Shown here: one piece after another, positions 1 to 9,778 of the stretch | How positions within the stretch are numbered: position 1 is the first letter of the stretch | How the letters are laid out: each line of letters begins with the position of its first letter | Assembly (NCBI GenBank): GCA_963742585.1 | Contig: CAVUMI010000005.1 | Span: 186,001-250,000, forward strand | DNA: 64,000 nt | Reading direction: 5' to 3' | Source: JACDEA01 sp963742585 | GTDB lineage: Bacteria > Actinomycetota > Acidimicrobiia > Acidimicrobiales > JACDEA01 | Made by a program: the position numbers and the translations under genes | The notes under the pieces: generated by a model | The model's database searches: none | The model's input: only the letters and a program-made list of their open reading frames with translations | Told to the model about the DNA's origin: nothing

Positions 1-447
1 GGGTTCCACTTCAACGACTCCAAGTACGGCGACGACGACCTCACCGTCGGTTCGATCACGCCGTACCAGCTGTTCTTGATCTTCCTCGAGCTCCTTGAGG
101 CGGGCGGGAACTCTATGCCACCGCTCGCCTACATGATCGATGAGAGCCACAACTTGAAGGACCCACTCGAGGACCTGATCCAGGCCACCGACGCCATCCA
201 GCACACGCTCGCGCTGGCCCTGTGCGTGTCGCGCGACGACTTGATCGACGCGCAGCAGGCCAACGATCCGGCCCGCGCCGCCGACGTTTTGCACCGGGCC
301 TTCCGCACCGATGTCCGGCCTTTGGTGGCTGAGGCGCGGCGGCGGAACGGCGCCGCAGTGGATCCACTCGCCGCCTACCGCACGTCGGGCTACCGCGCCG
401 CCACTGTGGCTGAGCGCGGCGCGTCGGGCGCCGCCACCGGTCTGTAA
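1..447 (+). CDS. rhaI: L-rhamnose isomerase, C-terminal part (5' end outside window)
   Basis: The frame is open from base 1 to a TAA at 445-447 and encodes the last 148 residues. The opening residues GFHFNDSKYGDDDLT followed by GSITPYQLFLIF match the metal-site region and downstream helix of the Pseudomonas-type (RhaI) L-rhamnose isomerases, which are (beta/alpha)8 enzymes that convert L-rhamnose to L-rhamnulose in the cytoplasm. The short tail ending in AAYRTSGYRAATVAERG is also typical of the family. The gene stops 5 bases before rhamnulokinase, so both are surely cotranscribed. The N-terminal two thirds lie outside the window, so activity cannot be judged. Identification is firm from the motif and the neighbour. 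Confidence 0.93.
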   Translation, partial: GFHFNDSKYGDDDLTVGSITPYQLFLIFLELLEAGGNSMPPLAYMIDESHNLKDPLEDLIQATDAIQHTLALALCVSRDDLIDAQQANDPARAADVLHRAFRTDVRPLVAEARRRNGAAVDPLAAYRTSGYRAATVAERGASGAATGL

Positions 448-452
448 GCACG

Positions 453-1751
453 TTGCTGCGCGTCGCGGCGGTCGATCTCGGCGCCACCTCGGCGCGTGTC
501 GCCGTCGTCGATCTCGAACGCGAGCCCTTGGTCGCCGAAGTCGTTCACCGTCATCACCATCAGCCCGTCGTGTGGCGGGACGGCACGTTGCGGTGGGACT
601 GGTTGCGGTTGGTTGACGAGGTCGAGCTGGGGCTGAGCCGCGCGCTCGACGGTGGGCCGCTGGAGTCCATCGGTATCGATACGTGGGGTGTCGACTACGG
701 CCTGCTCGACGCGAGTGGGTCATTGGTAGCGCCGCCGTTTGCGTATCGCGACGCGCGGACCGCGGGATGGGAAGCATTCGCCGACCGCTTGGGCCGCGAG
801 CGTCTCTACCGCACGACGGGAATCCAACTCCTGGCGGTCAACACGGTGTTCCAGCTGGCCGTGCATCCGCGCAAGGAGCTCGCGGCAGCAACGTCACTTC
901 TGCTGTTGCCCGAGCTGTTGGTCCACCACTTGACCGGCGTGATCACCGGCGAGGTCACGAGCGCGGGAACGACTGCGTTGGTTGATATCGACACCGGTAC
1001 ATGGTCAGCGGACCTGCTCGCCGACGTCGGTGTGGATGCGGAACTGTTCCCCCCGATCGCCCGGGCGGGGAACCGGGTCGGCGCGTGGCGCGGCGTTCCG
1101 GTGCATCTGGTGGGCGGCCACGACACCGCGTCGGCGGTGGCGGCGCGACCCGCCTATGCGCCGACGGCCAGCGCGTTCGTCTCGGCGGGCACCTGGCTGC
1201 TGGTCGGTGCTGAGCGCCCGGCGCCGGACACATCGGAGGCGGCGCGGCTCGGCAACTTCTCCAACGAGCCCGCCGTGCTCGGCGGCGTCCGCTTCCTCAA
1301 GAACGTCAACGGCCTGTGGTTGCTCGAACGGTGTCGCGCCGCGTGGGGCGACCCGCCGGTCGCTCAGCTGGTCGCGGACGCGGCCGCGATCCGACCGGGC
1401 GGGCCGATCGTCGACCCCAATGACGCCCGCTTCGTCAACCCCGCGGACATGGAAGCCGAGATCCGCGCCGCCGCCGGCTTGGGCCGTACCGCGAGTCGCG
1501 ACGTCGTGGTGCGTTGCATCCTCGACTCGCTGGCCGTCGCCACCGCCGGCGTTGTCGCCGAACTCGCCACCTTCCTCGGCGAGCCGGTGAGGCGGATCGA
1601 CATGATCGGCGGCGGCGGTCAGATCCCTCTACTCGTCGACCTCATCGCCGACGCCACGGGCGCCGACCTCGAGGTCGGCCCCGCCGAAGCCACCGCCATC
1701 GGCAACGCCATCGTCCAAGGCAATGCCCTGTCCGGCGCGCTCAATCCTTAG
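453..1751 (+). CDS. rhaB: Rhamnulokinase (FGGY family)
   Basis: It phosphorylates L-rhamnulose to L-rhamnulose 1-phosphate, the step after the isomerase. The 432-residue protein has the FGGY/actin-like ATPase fold: DLGATSAR at residues 8-15 (phosphate-1 loop), DTWGVDYGLLD around 76-86, GGHDTASAV at 221-229 with the probable catalytic base Asp224, SAGTW at 244-248, and a Gly-rich adenosine motif (GGGGQIPLL) near residue 390. The start is TTG at 453, the first usable codon after the rhaI stop and the one that leaves the phosphate loop at a normal distance. Length is slightly below the roughly 480 usual for the family. No rhamnulose-1-phosphate aldolase follows; transcription probably ends at the hairpin at 1812-1852. 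Confidence 0.93.
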   Translation: MLRVAAVDLGATSARVAVVDLEREPLVAEVVHRHHHQPVVWRDGTLRWDWLRLVDEVELGLSRALDGGPLESIGIDTWGVDYGLLDASGSLVAPPFAYRDARTAGWEAFADRLGRERLYRTTGIQLLAVNTVFQLAVHPRKELAAATSLLLLPELLVHHLTGVITGEVTSAGTTALVDIDTGTWSADLLADVGVDAELFPPIARAGNRVGAWRGVPVHLVGGHDTASAVAARPAYAPTASAFVSAGTWLLVGAERPAPDTSEAARLGNFSNEPAVLGGVRFLKNVNGLWLLERCRAAWGDPPVAQLVADAAAIRPGGPIVDPNDARFVNPADMEAEIRAAAGLGRTASRDVVVRCILDSLAVATAGVVAELATFLGEPVRRIDMIGGGGQIPLLVDLIADATGADLEVGPAEATAIGNAIVQGNALSGALNP

Positions 1752-1811
1752 GACTCTGTCGCCGACACGCGTCGCGAGATCGGCACGTTCCGGATGGTTC
1801 CGATGGCCTTT

Positions 1812-1852
1812 TGATTGGATCTTTCCGTCGCCCGAACGGAGAGATCCAATCA
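1812..1852. terminator. Strong hairpin after rhaB, probable terminator
   Basis: Two 17-base arms (1812-1828 and 1836-1852) pair fully except for one G-U wobble, around a 7-base loop. It lies 60 bases after the rhaB stop and upstream of the 3' end of the convergent HNH gene, so it could serve both directions. There is no long U tract; it is a hairpin-only terminator candidate. Confidence 0.6.
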
Positions 1853-1919
1853 GAAGCCGCCGCTGACGAGGTAGCGCAGATTGCCGGGTCTCGCGCACCT
1901 ACTCCGCCGCGCTGAATCC

Positions 1920-3113
1920 TCAGGACACCAGCAGTTGTCGCTGCGCCATGGGTCCCGCGGGGTAGCTCGAATAGACCCGGTGACCGGGGTCGGTGATGTG
2001 GAGCGTGCCGTCGGGCTCCAGGCGCTCGGTCCACCCGAGCTTGCGGCGTTTATGCCACAGATGGTGGTGGCGGACACAGCGCAGGACGCTGTTCTCAAGG
2101 CTGGTGACGCCGCCTTCGTCCCACACATCGACGTGATGGGCATCGCACCAGCTCGGCGGCCGGTCACAGCCCGGTTCGCGGCAGTGGCCGTCGCGCAGGG
2201 CGATGGCGTTGAACAGATCAGGTGGCGCGGTGCGCACCGAGCGGCCGTAGTCGAGGATCGCCGAGCGACCGGACTTCAGTACCCGGTGCAGGTTGCAGTC
2301 ACAGAGGATCGACTCGATGACCGCGGCCGGCGCGGGGGAGCCGTCGATGAAGCGCCCGGGCAGGCCGGCGTCGAGGTCTCCACATCGGCCACCAGGTTCA
2401 GGTGCGGGCGGTGGCGGCCACCGCGCTTGGTGCGCTGGTTGTCCAAGAAGTACTGGCAGATATCGATGAGCGCGTCGGCCCGGCGTTCCTTGGCCGTGCG
2501 GGTCTCGGTCTCTGCGTCGGTGGTGGTGGCAAGTGCCAGGGCGGCGTCGATGACCTGGCCCGGGGCATCGTCATAGGAGCCCCGCAGCTCGCGCCGGCCA
2601 CCAAAGGTGCGGGAGAACGACAGCTCGCGGGAGGTCTCGCGTTCGCCGGGCCCCTCATCGAGGGCATCGGCGCGCAGACGCCAGTCGTTCATGGTCGAGC
2701 TGGTGTCGGCCACCGACAGCGGCACCAGGCGGGGGATCAGCTCTTCCTCGTGGGAGGCGAAGAGGCCGACCCGGCGCTGCCGAGACATTGGCCACGATGG
2801 CGCGGACCTGGGAGCCCGACAGCGCACCTGTTTCCCAGGCCGCGGCGGTCACCGGTAACTCGGCTACCCGGGCCGAAACGGTGGTCAAGGTCTTGGCCGA
2901 GCCCCCGGCCATGCGCCCGTGCTCGCGGAGCCAGGAGACCATGGAGACCGCGCCCTCGATCTGCCACTCGCCCGAGTCGGCCACCGCGTCGATGGCCGGC
3001 GCCAGCTTGGCCTCGAGCCGACTCACCAGCGCGAAGTACTGGCGCAGGCCATCGCAACTCCGCGGCACCTCGAGGTCCTCCATCACATCTGCGAGTTCCT
3101 CGAGGTCCATCAC
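1920..3113 (-). CDS. DUF222 / HNH endonuclease domain protein (13E12 type), frame broken twice
   Basis: This is the actinobacterial DUF222-HNH family, multi-copy proteins of unknown role thought to be mobile or nuclease-like. The N-terminal DUF222 part runs from a GTG/ATG pair at 3113/3110 (MDLEELADVMEDLE, then YFALVSRLEAKLAPAIDAV). The middle part continues in a second frame (VGLFASHEEELIPRL). The C-terminal HNH nuclease part returns to the first frame, with GHCREPGCDRPPSWCDAHHV and NSVLRCVRHHHLWH, which carries the paired Cys and His of an HNH zinc site. One +1 shift lies near 2780 and a compensating shift near 2378. All family blocks are present in order, so either the sequence has two errors or the gene is recently broken. 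Length near 400 codons is normal. Confidence 0.82.
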
Positions 3114-3433
3114 CTCATCGTATGCGAACGTGTGTTCGATTGCAAGGATTTCGAGCCTACAAATAGAGGGAAAATTTCACCGCGCGGCGACCAATCCGTC
3201 GGGGTCGACACCACGCCAGCCGTGGACTCCCCACCGCCACACCCGGCCTCGACGGAGCGCAGCCGAACGCACGGACCGCCGCGGCACGATGGCGCTGAAG
3301 CTCCAACCCATCCGCACGTCGCTCGTCGACCACGCCATTGCTCCTGACAGTTTCGCCGGCTTGTCGCGTGTTTTGAGTCGATGTTAACTAATGGGGGATT
3401 GATCGAAAGCTCACATCGGCGTACGCTTCTTGC
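3114..3433. other. Intergenic region between divergent genes
   Basis: About 320 bases with no convincing gene. It contains a locally AT-richer patch near 3150-3175 and a promoter-like pair just before the dioxygenase gene (listed separately). An antisense reading frame crosses it, but that frame shows no family motif and runs through the dioxygenase gene. Confidence 0.5.
3361..3390 (+). promoter_or_regulatory. Candidate promoter of the rhamnoside operon
   Basis: TTGTCG at 3361-3366 and TTAACT at 3384-3389 are spaced by 17 bases, 45 bases before the GTG start at 3434. GTTAAC within it is a palindrome. The match to a sigma-70 type consensus is moderate, so this is an inference. Confidence 0.35.
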
Positions 3434-4258
3434 GTGCTGCGAGAGTTGCCCGATCTCACCGAGCCGTACACGGTGACGCCGGAGAAGGTGCACGAATTCC
3501 GCGAGAAAGGCCACACGTTGTTGCGGCAGGTGGCCGCGCCCGACGAGATCGCATCGTGGGGTCCCTACATCCGCGAAGTGGCGCTGGCCAACTCGCCAGA
3601 GGACCGACCGCTCGAGCAACGGGACACGCTCCTCACCAAGGCCTTCCTGCAGATCCAGAACCTCTGGTGGGTTGACGAGGGCATGCGTCGATTCAGCCTG
3701 GCGGAACGGTTCGGCCGTATCGCCGCCGATCTGCTCGGCGTCGACGCCGTGCGCATGTATCACGACCAAGCGATCTTCAAGGAGCCCGGCGGCGCGCTCA
3801 CGCCGTGGCACCAGGACCAGTACTACTTCCCGCTCGACCGTGACGACATTCTCACGATGTGGATGCCGCTCACCGACGTGACGCCCGAGATGGGGAGCCT
3901 CGTCTACGCGTCGGGTAGCCACAAGCTCGGCTACCTGGGCGAGTTCGAAGCGTCCGAGGAGTCGGAGCGCGTCTTCCAGCAAATGATCGTGGACACGGGC
4001 ATGCAGCTGGAGAGTCCCGGGCCGATGGCAGCGGGCGACGCCACGTTTCACGCCAGCTGGACGCTGCACGGCGCGCCGGCGAATCCCACCGATCAGATGC
4101 GTGCCGCGATGACGGTGATCTGGTTCGCCGACGGGCTGCGCGGTATCGAGCCCGAGCACGAGTGGCATCAGAAGGATTACGACAAGTGGATGCCCGACGT
4201 GAGGCCGGGCCAGCTTGCTGCCGGTCGACTCAACCCGCTCGTTTGGCGCCGGTCGTAA
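3434..4258 (+). CDS. Phytanoyl-CoA dioxygenase (PhyH) family protein, copy 1
   Basis: This is a non-haem Fe(II)/2-oxoglutarate-dependent oxygenase of 274 residues on a single intact frame. The iron ligands are visible: His126 and Asp128 in PWHQDQYYF, and the distal His212 in WTLHGAP. The GTG start at 3434 gives a normal N terminus (TPEKVHEFREKGHTLL, the typical first helix of the family). The substrate is unknown: PhyH homologues hydroxylate small acids, osmolytes, alkaloids or polyketides. It is the first gene of an operon that goes on with a transporter and a rhamnosidase, and two more PhyH genes lie in the same region, so a role in oxidising the imported glycoside or its aglycone is likely but inferred. 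Confidence 0.88.
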   Translation: MLRELPDLTEPYTVTPEKVHEFREKGHTLLRQVAAPDEIASWGPYIREVALANSPEDRPLEQRDTLLTKAFLQIQNLWWVDEGMRRFSLAERFGRIAADLLGVDAVRMYHDQAIFKEPGGALTPWHQDQYYFPLDRDDILTMWMPLTDVTPEMGSLVYASGSHKLGYLGEFEASEESERVFQQMIVDTGMQLESPGPMAAGDATFHASWTLHGAPANPTDQMRAAMTVIWFADGLRGIEPEHEWHQKDYDKWMPDVRPGQLAAGRLNPLVWRRS

Positions 4259-4268
4259 CCGGGGTGGC

Positions 4269-4772
4269 GTGAGGCGGGCGACGCTCTTCTTCCTGTGCGC
4301 GGCGACGCTGCTGGCCGCCTGCAACACGCGCGGGTACGCGTTCAGGGTCGACGAGAGCATTGACTTCACCGGCCCGAAGGCGCGGGCCACCGTGAACCTG
4401 CCCGTCACCATCACCTGGGCCGACGAGAAAGCACCGGCCACGCTCCGGGCCGACTTCAGGGATCCGACCGCCGAGTACTACGGCGTGTTCGTCGACCGGG
4501 CACCGATCGGGCCCGGCAAGCGACTGACCTCGCTGGTTCCCGACGACGACTCCTGCCGCCGCACTCCCGGCTGTCCCGGTGAGGCCTACTTCCGCGATCG
4601 CGACGTCTTCCTCACCGCGTCGCCGGCGCTGACGCTCGAACTGCTCGACGACCTCCGCCCGACCAACCGGGGCACCAGCAAGGATCCCCACGAAGTCACC
4701 GTCGTCCGGATGCGCGGCGAGCGCCGGGTCGGCGAGGCCGCGTTCCGCCTCAACTTCTTCGTCCGCCGATGA
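4269..4772 (+). CDS. Small putative lipoprotein
   Basis: It encodes 167 residues from GTG 4269, chosen because it directly precedes a signal peptide: MRRATLFFLCAATLLAAC, with a lipobox LLAAC and the acylated Cys at residue 18. The mature part is about 150 residues with two Cys in SCRRTPGCPG and an expected beta-rich composition. I do not recognise the family. It lies between the PhyH gene and the MFS-LivF gene, its stop overlapping the next start by four bases (ATGA), so it is translationally coupled to the transporter. An accessory role outside the membrane, for example substrate capture for the transporter, is plausible but not shown. Confidence 0.7.
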   Translation: MRRATLFFLCAATLLAACNTRGYAFRVDESIDFTGPKARATVNLPVTITWADEKAPATLRADFRDPTAEYYGVFVDRAPIGPGKRLTSLVPDDDSCRRTPGCPGEAYFRDRDVFLTASPALTLELLDDLRPTNRGTSKDPHEVTVVRMRGERRVGEAAFRLNFFVRR

Positions 4773-6939
4773 CCGACGTACTGGACGACGTCGAGGAAGT
4801 CCGCGTCCGCATGCGCGGCGTGGCTCGGGAGGCACTGGGCCTGCACGACGAGGCGCACACCACTTCACTGCGCGAAGGCCTGCGGTCTGCACGCGTCGGC
4901 TGGTACCCGCTGATCGCCCTCTCGATCCTGGTGATCGTCGACGAACTCCAGGGCTACGCGTTCTACGTCCTCGGGCCAGAGATCGGCAACACCCTCGGGA
5001 TCGGCAAGGGCGCGCTGGCCGGCCTGAGCACGCTGAAGATCCTGGCCATCACCCTGGCCACGCTCCCCACCGCCGCCTATATCCAGCGCCGGGGTCGCCG
5101 CGGTCTGATCAGCAGCGTGAGCGCGTTCGCGTGGAGCACGCTGACGCTGTTGACCGGACTGGTCTCCAACGCATGGGGCTTGGCCGGCGTTCTGCTCGCC
5201 GACGGTGCCAGTACCGGAACCGTGCGGGCTACCCACACGCCGCTGCTCATGGACTTCCACCCGCCGGAGACGCGCGTTCGGGTGTTGTCGTTCTACAGGG
5301 GCGCCGACGCCGTCGGAAACGTCATCGCGCCGCTCGGCGTCGGCCTGCTCACCGCAGTCCTCGGGTTCACGTGGCGCGGCGTGTTCATCATCCTCGGCGC
5401 CATCTCCCTTCTCGCCGCGCTCAGTCAGCATTCGCTTACGGGACCCAGGCGTTGGTAAGTGGGACACCGGCCAGGTCCGGGCCACTATCACCGACGCCCC
5501 GCCCGCGCCGGAGAAGGTCAAGCTCGGCTTCTTCGAAGTCGTGCGCCGCTTGCTCATGATCCCGACGGTGCGCCGCATCCTCACCGCCAGCGCAGTGCTC
5601 GGCATGTTCCTCGTTCCGCTCAACACGTACTTCTTCTTCTTCCTCGAGGAACGGTGGGGCCTGGGGCCGGGCGGCCGCGGCGCGTTCTTCGCGGTAATGC
5701 CGCTGTTCTCGATGGCCGCGTTCGCGCTGTTCGGCCGACGCGGAGAAGACCTTTTCCAGCGCGACCCAGCGGCCTTCGTCCGCGTCTCGGCGTGGCTGTT
5801 CGGCGCCGGCGCGGTGCTGCTTCCGGTGTCGGTGTACTCCCCGTTCCTCGCCGGGTTGGTGTTGCTGTTCGGCCTCTCGTTTGCCTGCTTCGGGCTGCTC
5901 GCCGTCTCCACGACGATGGTGATGCTGTCGATCGTGCCGGCCAGCATGCGCCCGCACGCGGCGGCTCTAGCCGGCATCTTCACTGCCGCAGTTGGCGGCT
6001 TCGGGGGGATCCTGTTGCTGGGCGGGATGGAACAGGCGTTGGGCGCTACCGGCGCGATAGGCACGCTGGTGGTCCCCGGCGTTGTCTCGGCCATCGTGTT
6101 GTGGACTGCGGCGCGCACCGTCGATCACGACTTCGACATCATGGTCGACGAGTTGGTGGAGGAGGAGGAGTTCCGCGTCCTGCGCGAGATGGGCGCCCAC
6201 CTTCCGCTGCTCGCCTGCCGCGGCGTCGACTTCTCCTACGGCCGGCTCCAGGTGCTCTTCGACGTGAACTTTGCGGTCGATGAAGGCGAGATGGTCGCGC
6301 TTCTCGGCACCAACGGCGCCGGCAAATCCACGTTGTTACGCGTGATCTCCGGGGTGGGCTTGCCGAGTCGGGGCACGGTGCGGCTCGACGGTGCCGACGT
6401 CACGTTCCTCGACGCCGAGCGTCGCGTCGGCGCGCGGTATCACTCAGATCCCGGGCGGCAAAGCGGTGTTCGGTCCCATGACCGTGCTCGACAACATGCG
6501 CGTCTACGGCTTCAGCCACGGCAGTCACCGGGCTGAAGTCGAACGGGGTATCGAGGAGTCGTTCGCCGCGTTCCCGCGCCTGGCCGAACGTCGCGACCAG
6601 TTGGCCGCGACCCTCTCCGGTGGCGAGCAGCAGATGCTGGCTCTGTCGAAGGCGTTCATCGTGCGGCCCCGCCTGCTCCTCATCGACGAGCTGTCGCTCG
6701 GGCTGGCGCCGAAGGTGGTTGGCGAGCTGCTCGAGATGGTGCGGCGCATCAATGCCACCGGCACCGCGGTGGTGCTGGTCGAGCAGTCGGTGAACATCGC
6801 GCTGTCGGTCGTCGACCACGCGTACTTCATGGAGAAGGGCGAGATCAGGTTCGACGGCCGCGCGGCCGATCTGCTCGGCCGCGACGACCTGCTGCGGTCG
6901 GTGTTCCTCGAAGGCGCGAGCAAGGGCTTCGGCAAGTGA
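4769..6939 (+). CDS. MFS-type membrane domain fused to a LivF-like ABC ATPase, two frameshifts
   Basis: The reconstructed protein is about 720 residues. Residues about 45-440 form a 12-helix major-facilitator-like domain (LEGYAF-like first helix, then PTAAYIQRRGRRGLI and DFHPPETRVRVLSFYRGAD loops). After a short charged linker (ELVEEEEFRVLREMG) comes a complete branched-chain amino acid type ATPase: Walker A GTNGAGKST, Q-loop region ITQIPGGKAVFGPMTV, signature LSGGEQQ, Walker B LLLIDELSLGLAP, and H-region VLVEQSVNIAL. Single extra bases near 5445 and 6434 break the frame, yet both domains continue exactly. A carrier-type permease covalently tied to an ABC ATPase is unusual. The gene overlaps the lipoprotein gene by ATGA and is followed 12 bases later by the LivHMG gene, so it probably supplies the LivF subunit of that importer. 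Confidence 0.85.
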
Positions 6940-6951
6940 TGCTCGGCGCAC

Positions 6952-9778
6952 TTGAAATCGAGCGCGTCGACGCTCACCCTCGGCCTCATCACCGGGATGG
7001 CCTACGGCCTTCTCGCCGTCGGCCTGGTGCTCGTCTACCGGTCGAACAAGGTCATCAACTTCGCCCACGGCGAGATCGGCGCCTTCGGTGCCGCGTTCTT
7101 CGGCGTCGCCGTCCTCAAGTGGAACGTGCCCTACTGGGTCGCGTTGCCGCTAGCGCTCGCGGTCTCGGCGGCCACCGGCGCGGTCGCCGAAGTCGCCGTG
7201 GTCCGCCGGTTGCGGGCCGCGCCCAAGCTGATGTCGCTGGTCGCCACGCTCGGCGTGGCGCAGCTGCTGCTGTTCAGCTCACTGCTCGTCAGCGATGCCG
7301 TTCCCGCCGGAAGCCGGTTCCCGCAACCGAGCGGGCTGCCCACCTTCCACATCGGGCCCGTTCTCGTCACCCAGGCTTACGTGGGCATTCTCATCCTCAG
7401 TCCGCTGGTCGTCCTTGCCCTCGTTTTCTTCCTGCGGGCCAGCCGCTATGGGCTGGCCATGCGTGCCGCGGCGGCCAATCCCGAAGCGGCCCGGATGGCC
7501 GGCGTGTTCGCGGCGCGGATGTCGACGCTGGCGTGGGCCATCGCCGGCGGCGTGGCCGCACTCACGTCGGTGCTGCTGAAGCCCGCCCTCGGCTTTGTCG
7601 CCGCGGAGAGCCTCGGGCCCAACTTGTTGTTGCGCGCCTTGGTCGCCGTTGTCATCGCTCGGCTGCAGAGCTTGCCGATCGCGCTCGTCGCCGGCATCGG
7701 CGTGGGCGTGCTCGAGCAAGTGCTGATTCAGAGCTATCCGGATTCGGGCTCGGTCGAGCTCGTGCTCTTCCTCGTCATCCTCGGCACACTTCTGTTCCAG
7801 AGCCGTGGTGGCGGTCGCGAGGAGGACCGAGTCTCGTGGTCGTCGGTGCAACCCTGGCAGCCGCTGAGCGCGATGCTGCGCCAGTCGCGTATCGCCGGTT
7901 GCTTCGGCTCCGGGACCGGGCTCACCGCGCTGGCGATCGCCGCACTGTTGCCGCTGACGGTGTCGAACCAGACCGCGACGACCTACACCACGATCATTGC
8001 TATCGCCATCATTGGTCTGTCGGTCGGCATCGTCGCCGGTCTCGCCGGCCAGTTGTCGCTCGGTCAGTTCGCTCTCGCGGGCGTGGGTGCCACGGTGTCG
8101 ATCCATATGGCCAACTGGACGGGCAACTTCCCACTGGCCTTCCTGGTGGCGGGTCTGGCGACCGCGGCGGCGTCGGTACTGATCGGGCTGCCGGCCGTCG
8201 CGGATCCGTGGCCTCCTGCTGGCGGTCACGACGCTCGCGTTCGCGATCGCCGCCAGTGGCTGGCTGCTGCAGCAGCCCTGGATGCTGGGGTCGGGTGAAG
8301 TTCCCGGCCGGCCGATCATCGCCGACCGGGTCTTCGACACCGGGCATACGTACTACCTCTTCTCGCTCGTCGTCCTCGTTCTGTGCCTCTTGCTCGCCCG
8401 GAACGTGTGGCGGTCGGGCCTCGGCCGCCGCCTCCGTGCCCTGCGCGACAACGAAGAGGGCGCCCGCGCCTTCGGCGTGGCGGCAACACGGGTGAAGCTC
8501 GAGACGTTCGCACTGGCCGGATTCTTCGCCGGCGTCGGCGGCGCGCTTTACGGCCACACGCCTCTCGCTGCTGAAGCCGAGCGACTTCTCGATCACGGCC
8601 AACATCGAGGTGGTCGCCCTGGCGGTGATCGGCGGCATCGGTCTGCTGGCCGGACCGCTCATCGGCGCCCTCTACATCATCGGCCTACCCCGGTTCCTGC
8701 CCGGCATCGGCAGCTCGGGCCTGGCTGCGTCATCGCTCGGGTGGCTCATCCTCATCCTCTATTTCCCGGGCGGCCTGGCCCAGCTCGTGCGACCCGTGCG
8801 TGATCGCATCGTGCGGTTGGCGGGCCGGGCAACTGCGACCGCGCCCGACGAAGCCGAAGACATCGACACGGCCGCAGCACCGGTCGTATCCCTCGGTTCG
8901 ATGAACCGCTCGGGGCTACGGGCGGCGGCGCTCTCCGCCGCCGAGCCGCTGCTCACCGCCACCGGGTTGGTCAAGCGGTTCGGCGGCGTACTGGCAGTGG
9001 ATGGCGTCGACCTCGACGTCGTGCCGCGGTGAGACGCTGGGTCTCATCGGCCCCAACGGCGCAGGTAAGACGACGCTGTTCGAGCTGCTCGGCGGCTTCA
9101 CCCGGCCTGACCAGCGGCGCCATCGCCTTCGCCGGCGAGGACATCACCCGGCTCACCCCCGAAGACCGCGCCCGCCTCGGCCTGGTGCGCTCGTTCCAGG
9201 ACGCAGCCCTGTTCCCGACGCTCACAGTCATCGAGACGATCCAGCTGGCCTGCGAGCGGCAAGCGACCGACCCGCACGCTGCCGTCGCTGCTCGGCGCAA
9301 CCACGGCCGATCGTCGCAAGGGGCGCCGGGCCCGCGAGCTGGTCGCGCTGATGGGTCTCGAGGCATATGCCGATAAGCAGACCGGTGAACTGTCGACGGG
9401 AACGCGACGCATCACCGAGCTGACGTGTGTCATCGCGCTCGAGCCCGACACTGCTGCTCCTCGACGAGCCGTCCTCGGGCGTCGCGCAGCGGGAGACCGA
9501 GGCGCTGGGCGAGCTGCTCGCCCGGGTGAAGCAGCATCTCGGCGCCACCCTTATCGTGATCGAGCACGACATGCCGTTGATCATGGGAATGGCTGACCGC
9601 ATCGTGGCCATGGACTCCGGCGCGGTGATCGCCGCAGGGCACGCCGGCCGAGGTGCGGGCCGACCCGCTCGTCCTCGAGTCATACCTCGGCGGCAGCGCG
9701 GTGGCCGTCGAACGCTCGGGCCTGCTGGCGAAGCCGAAGCCGGCGGCGAAGAAGGCAGCAGCAAAGGGGCGGGCATGA
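6952..9778 (+). CDS. LivH-LivM-LivG three-domain fusion (branched-chain amino acid type ABC permease/ATPase)
   Basis: The order is LivH-like permease (about residues 1-280: GLITGMAYGLLAVGLVLVYRSNKVINFAHGE), LivM-like permease (about 310-600: GLAGQLSLGQFALAGVGA, then RALRDNEEGARAFGV) and LivG-like ATPase (about 660-930: TATGLVKRFGGVLAV, Walker A GPNGAGKTT, signature LSTGTRR, Walker B LLLLDEPSSGVA, VIEHDMPLIMG). A C-terminal KPKPAAKKAAAK tail follows. The TTG start at 6952 is the first in-frame start after the upstream TGA. Single extra bases near 8203, 8564, 9030, 9111, 9280, 9452 and 9648 break the frame; each time the next domain motif resumes in the following frame. The stop overlaps the rhamnosidase ATG. 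Together with the MFS-LivF protein and the lipoprotein SBP it would make a complete importer from three polypeptides. Confidence 0.85.

Noticed and set aside
3110..4441. Long minus-strand reading frame of 443 codons
   Set aside because: It runs antisense through the intact PhyH dioxygenase gene, has no family motif and is explained by high GC.
4865..6118. Minus-strand reading frame of 417 codons opposite the MFS-LivF gene
   Set aside because: The composition is low-complexity Arg/Pro/Ala-rich without motifs; the plus strand encodes clear membrane helices and ATPase motifs.
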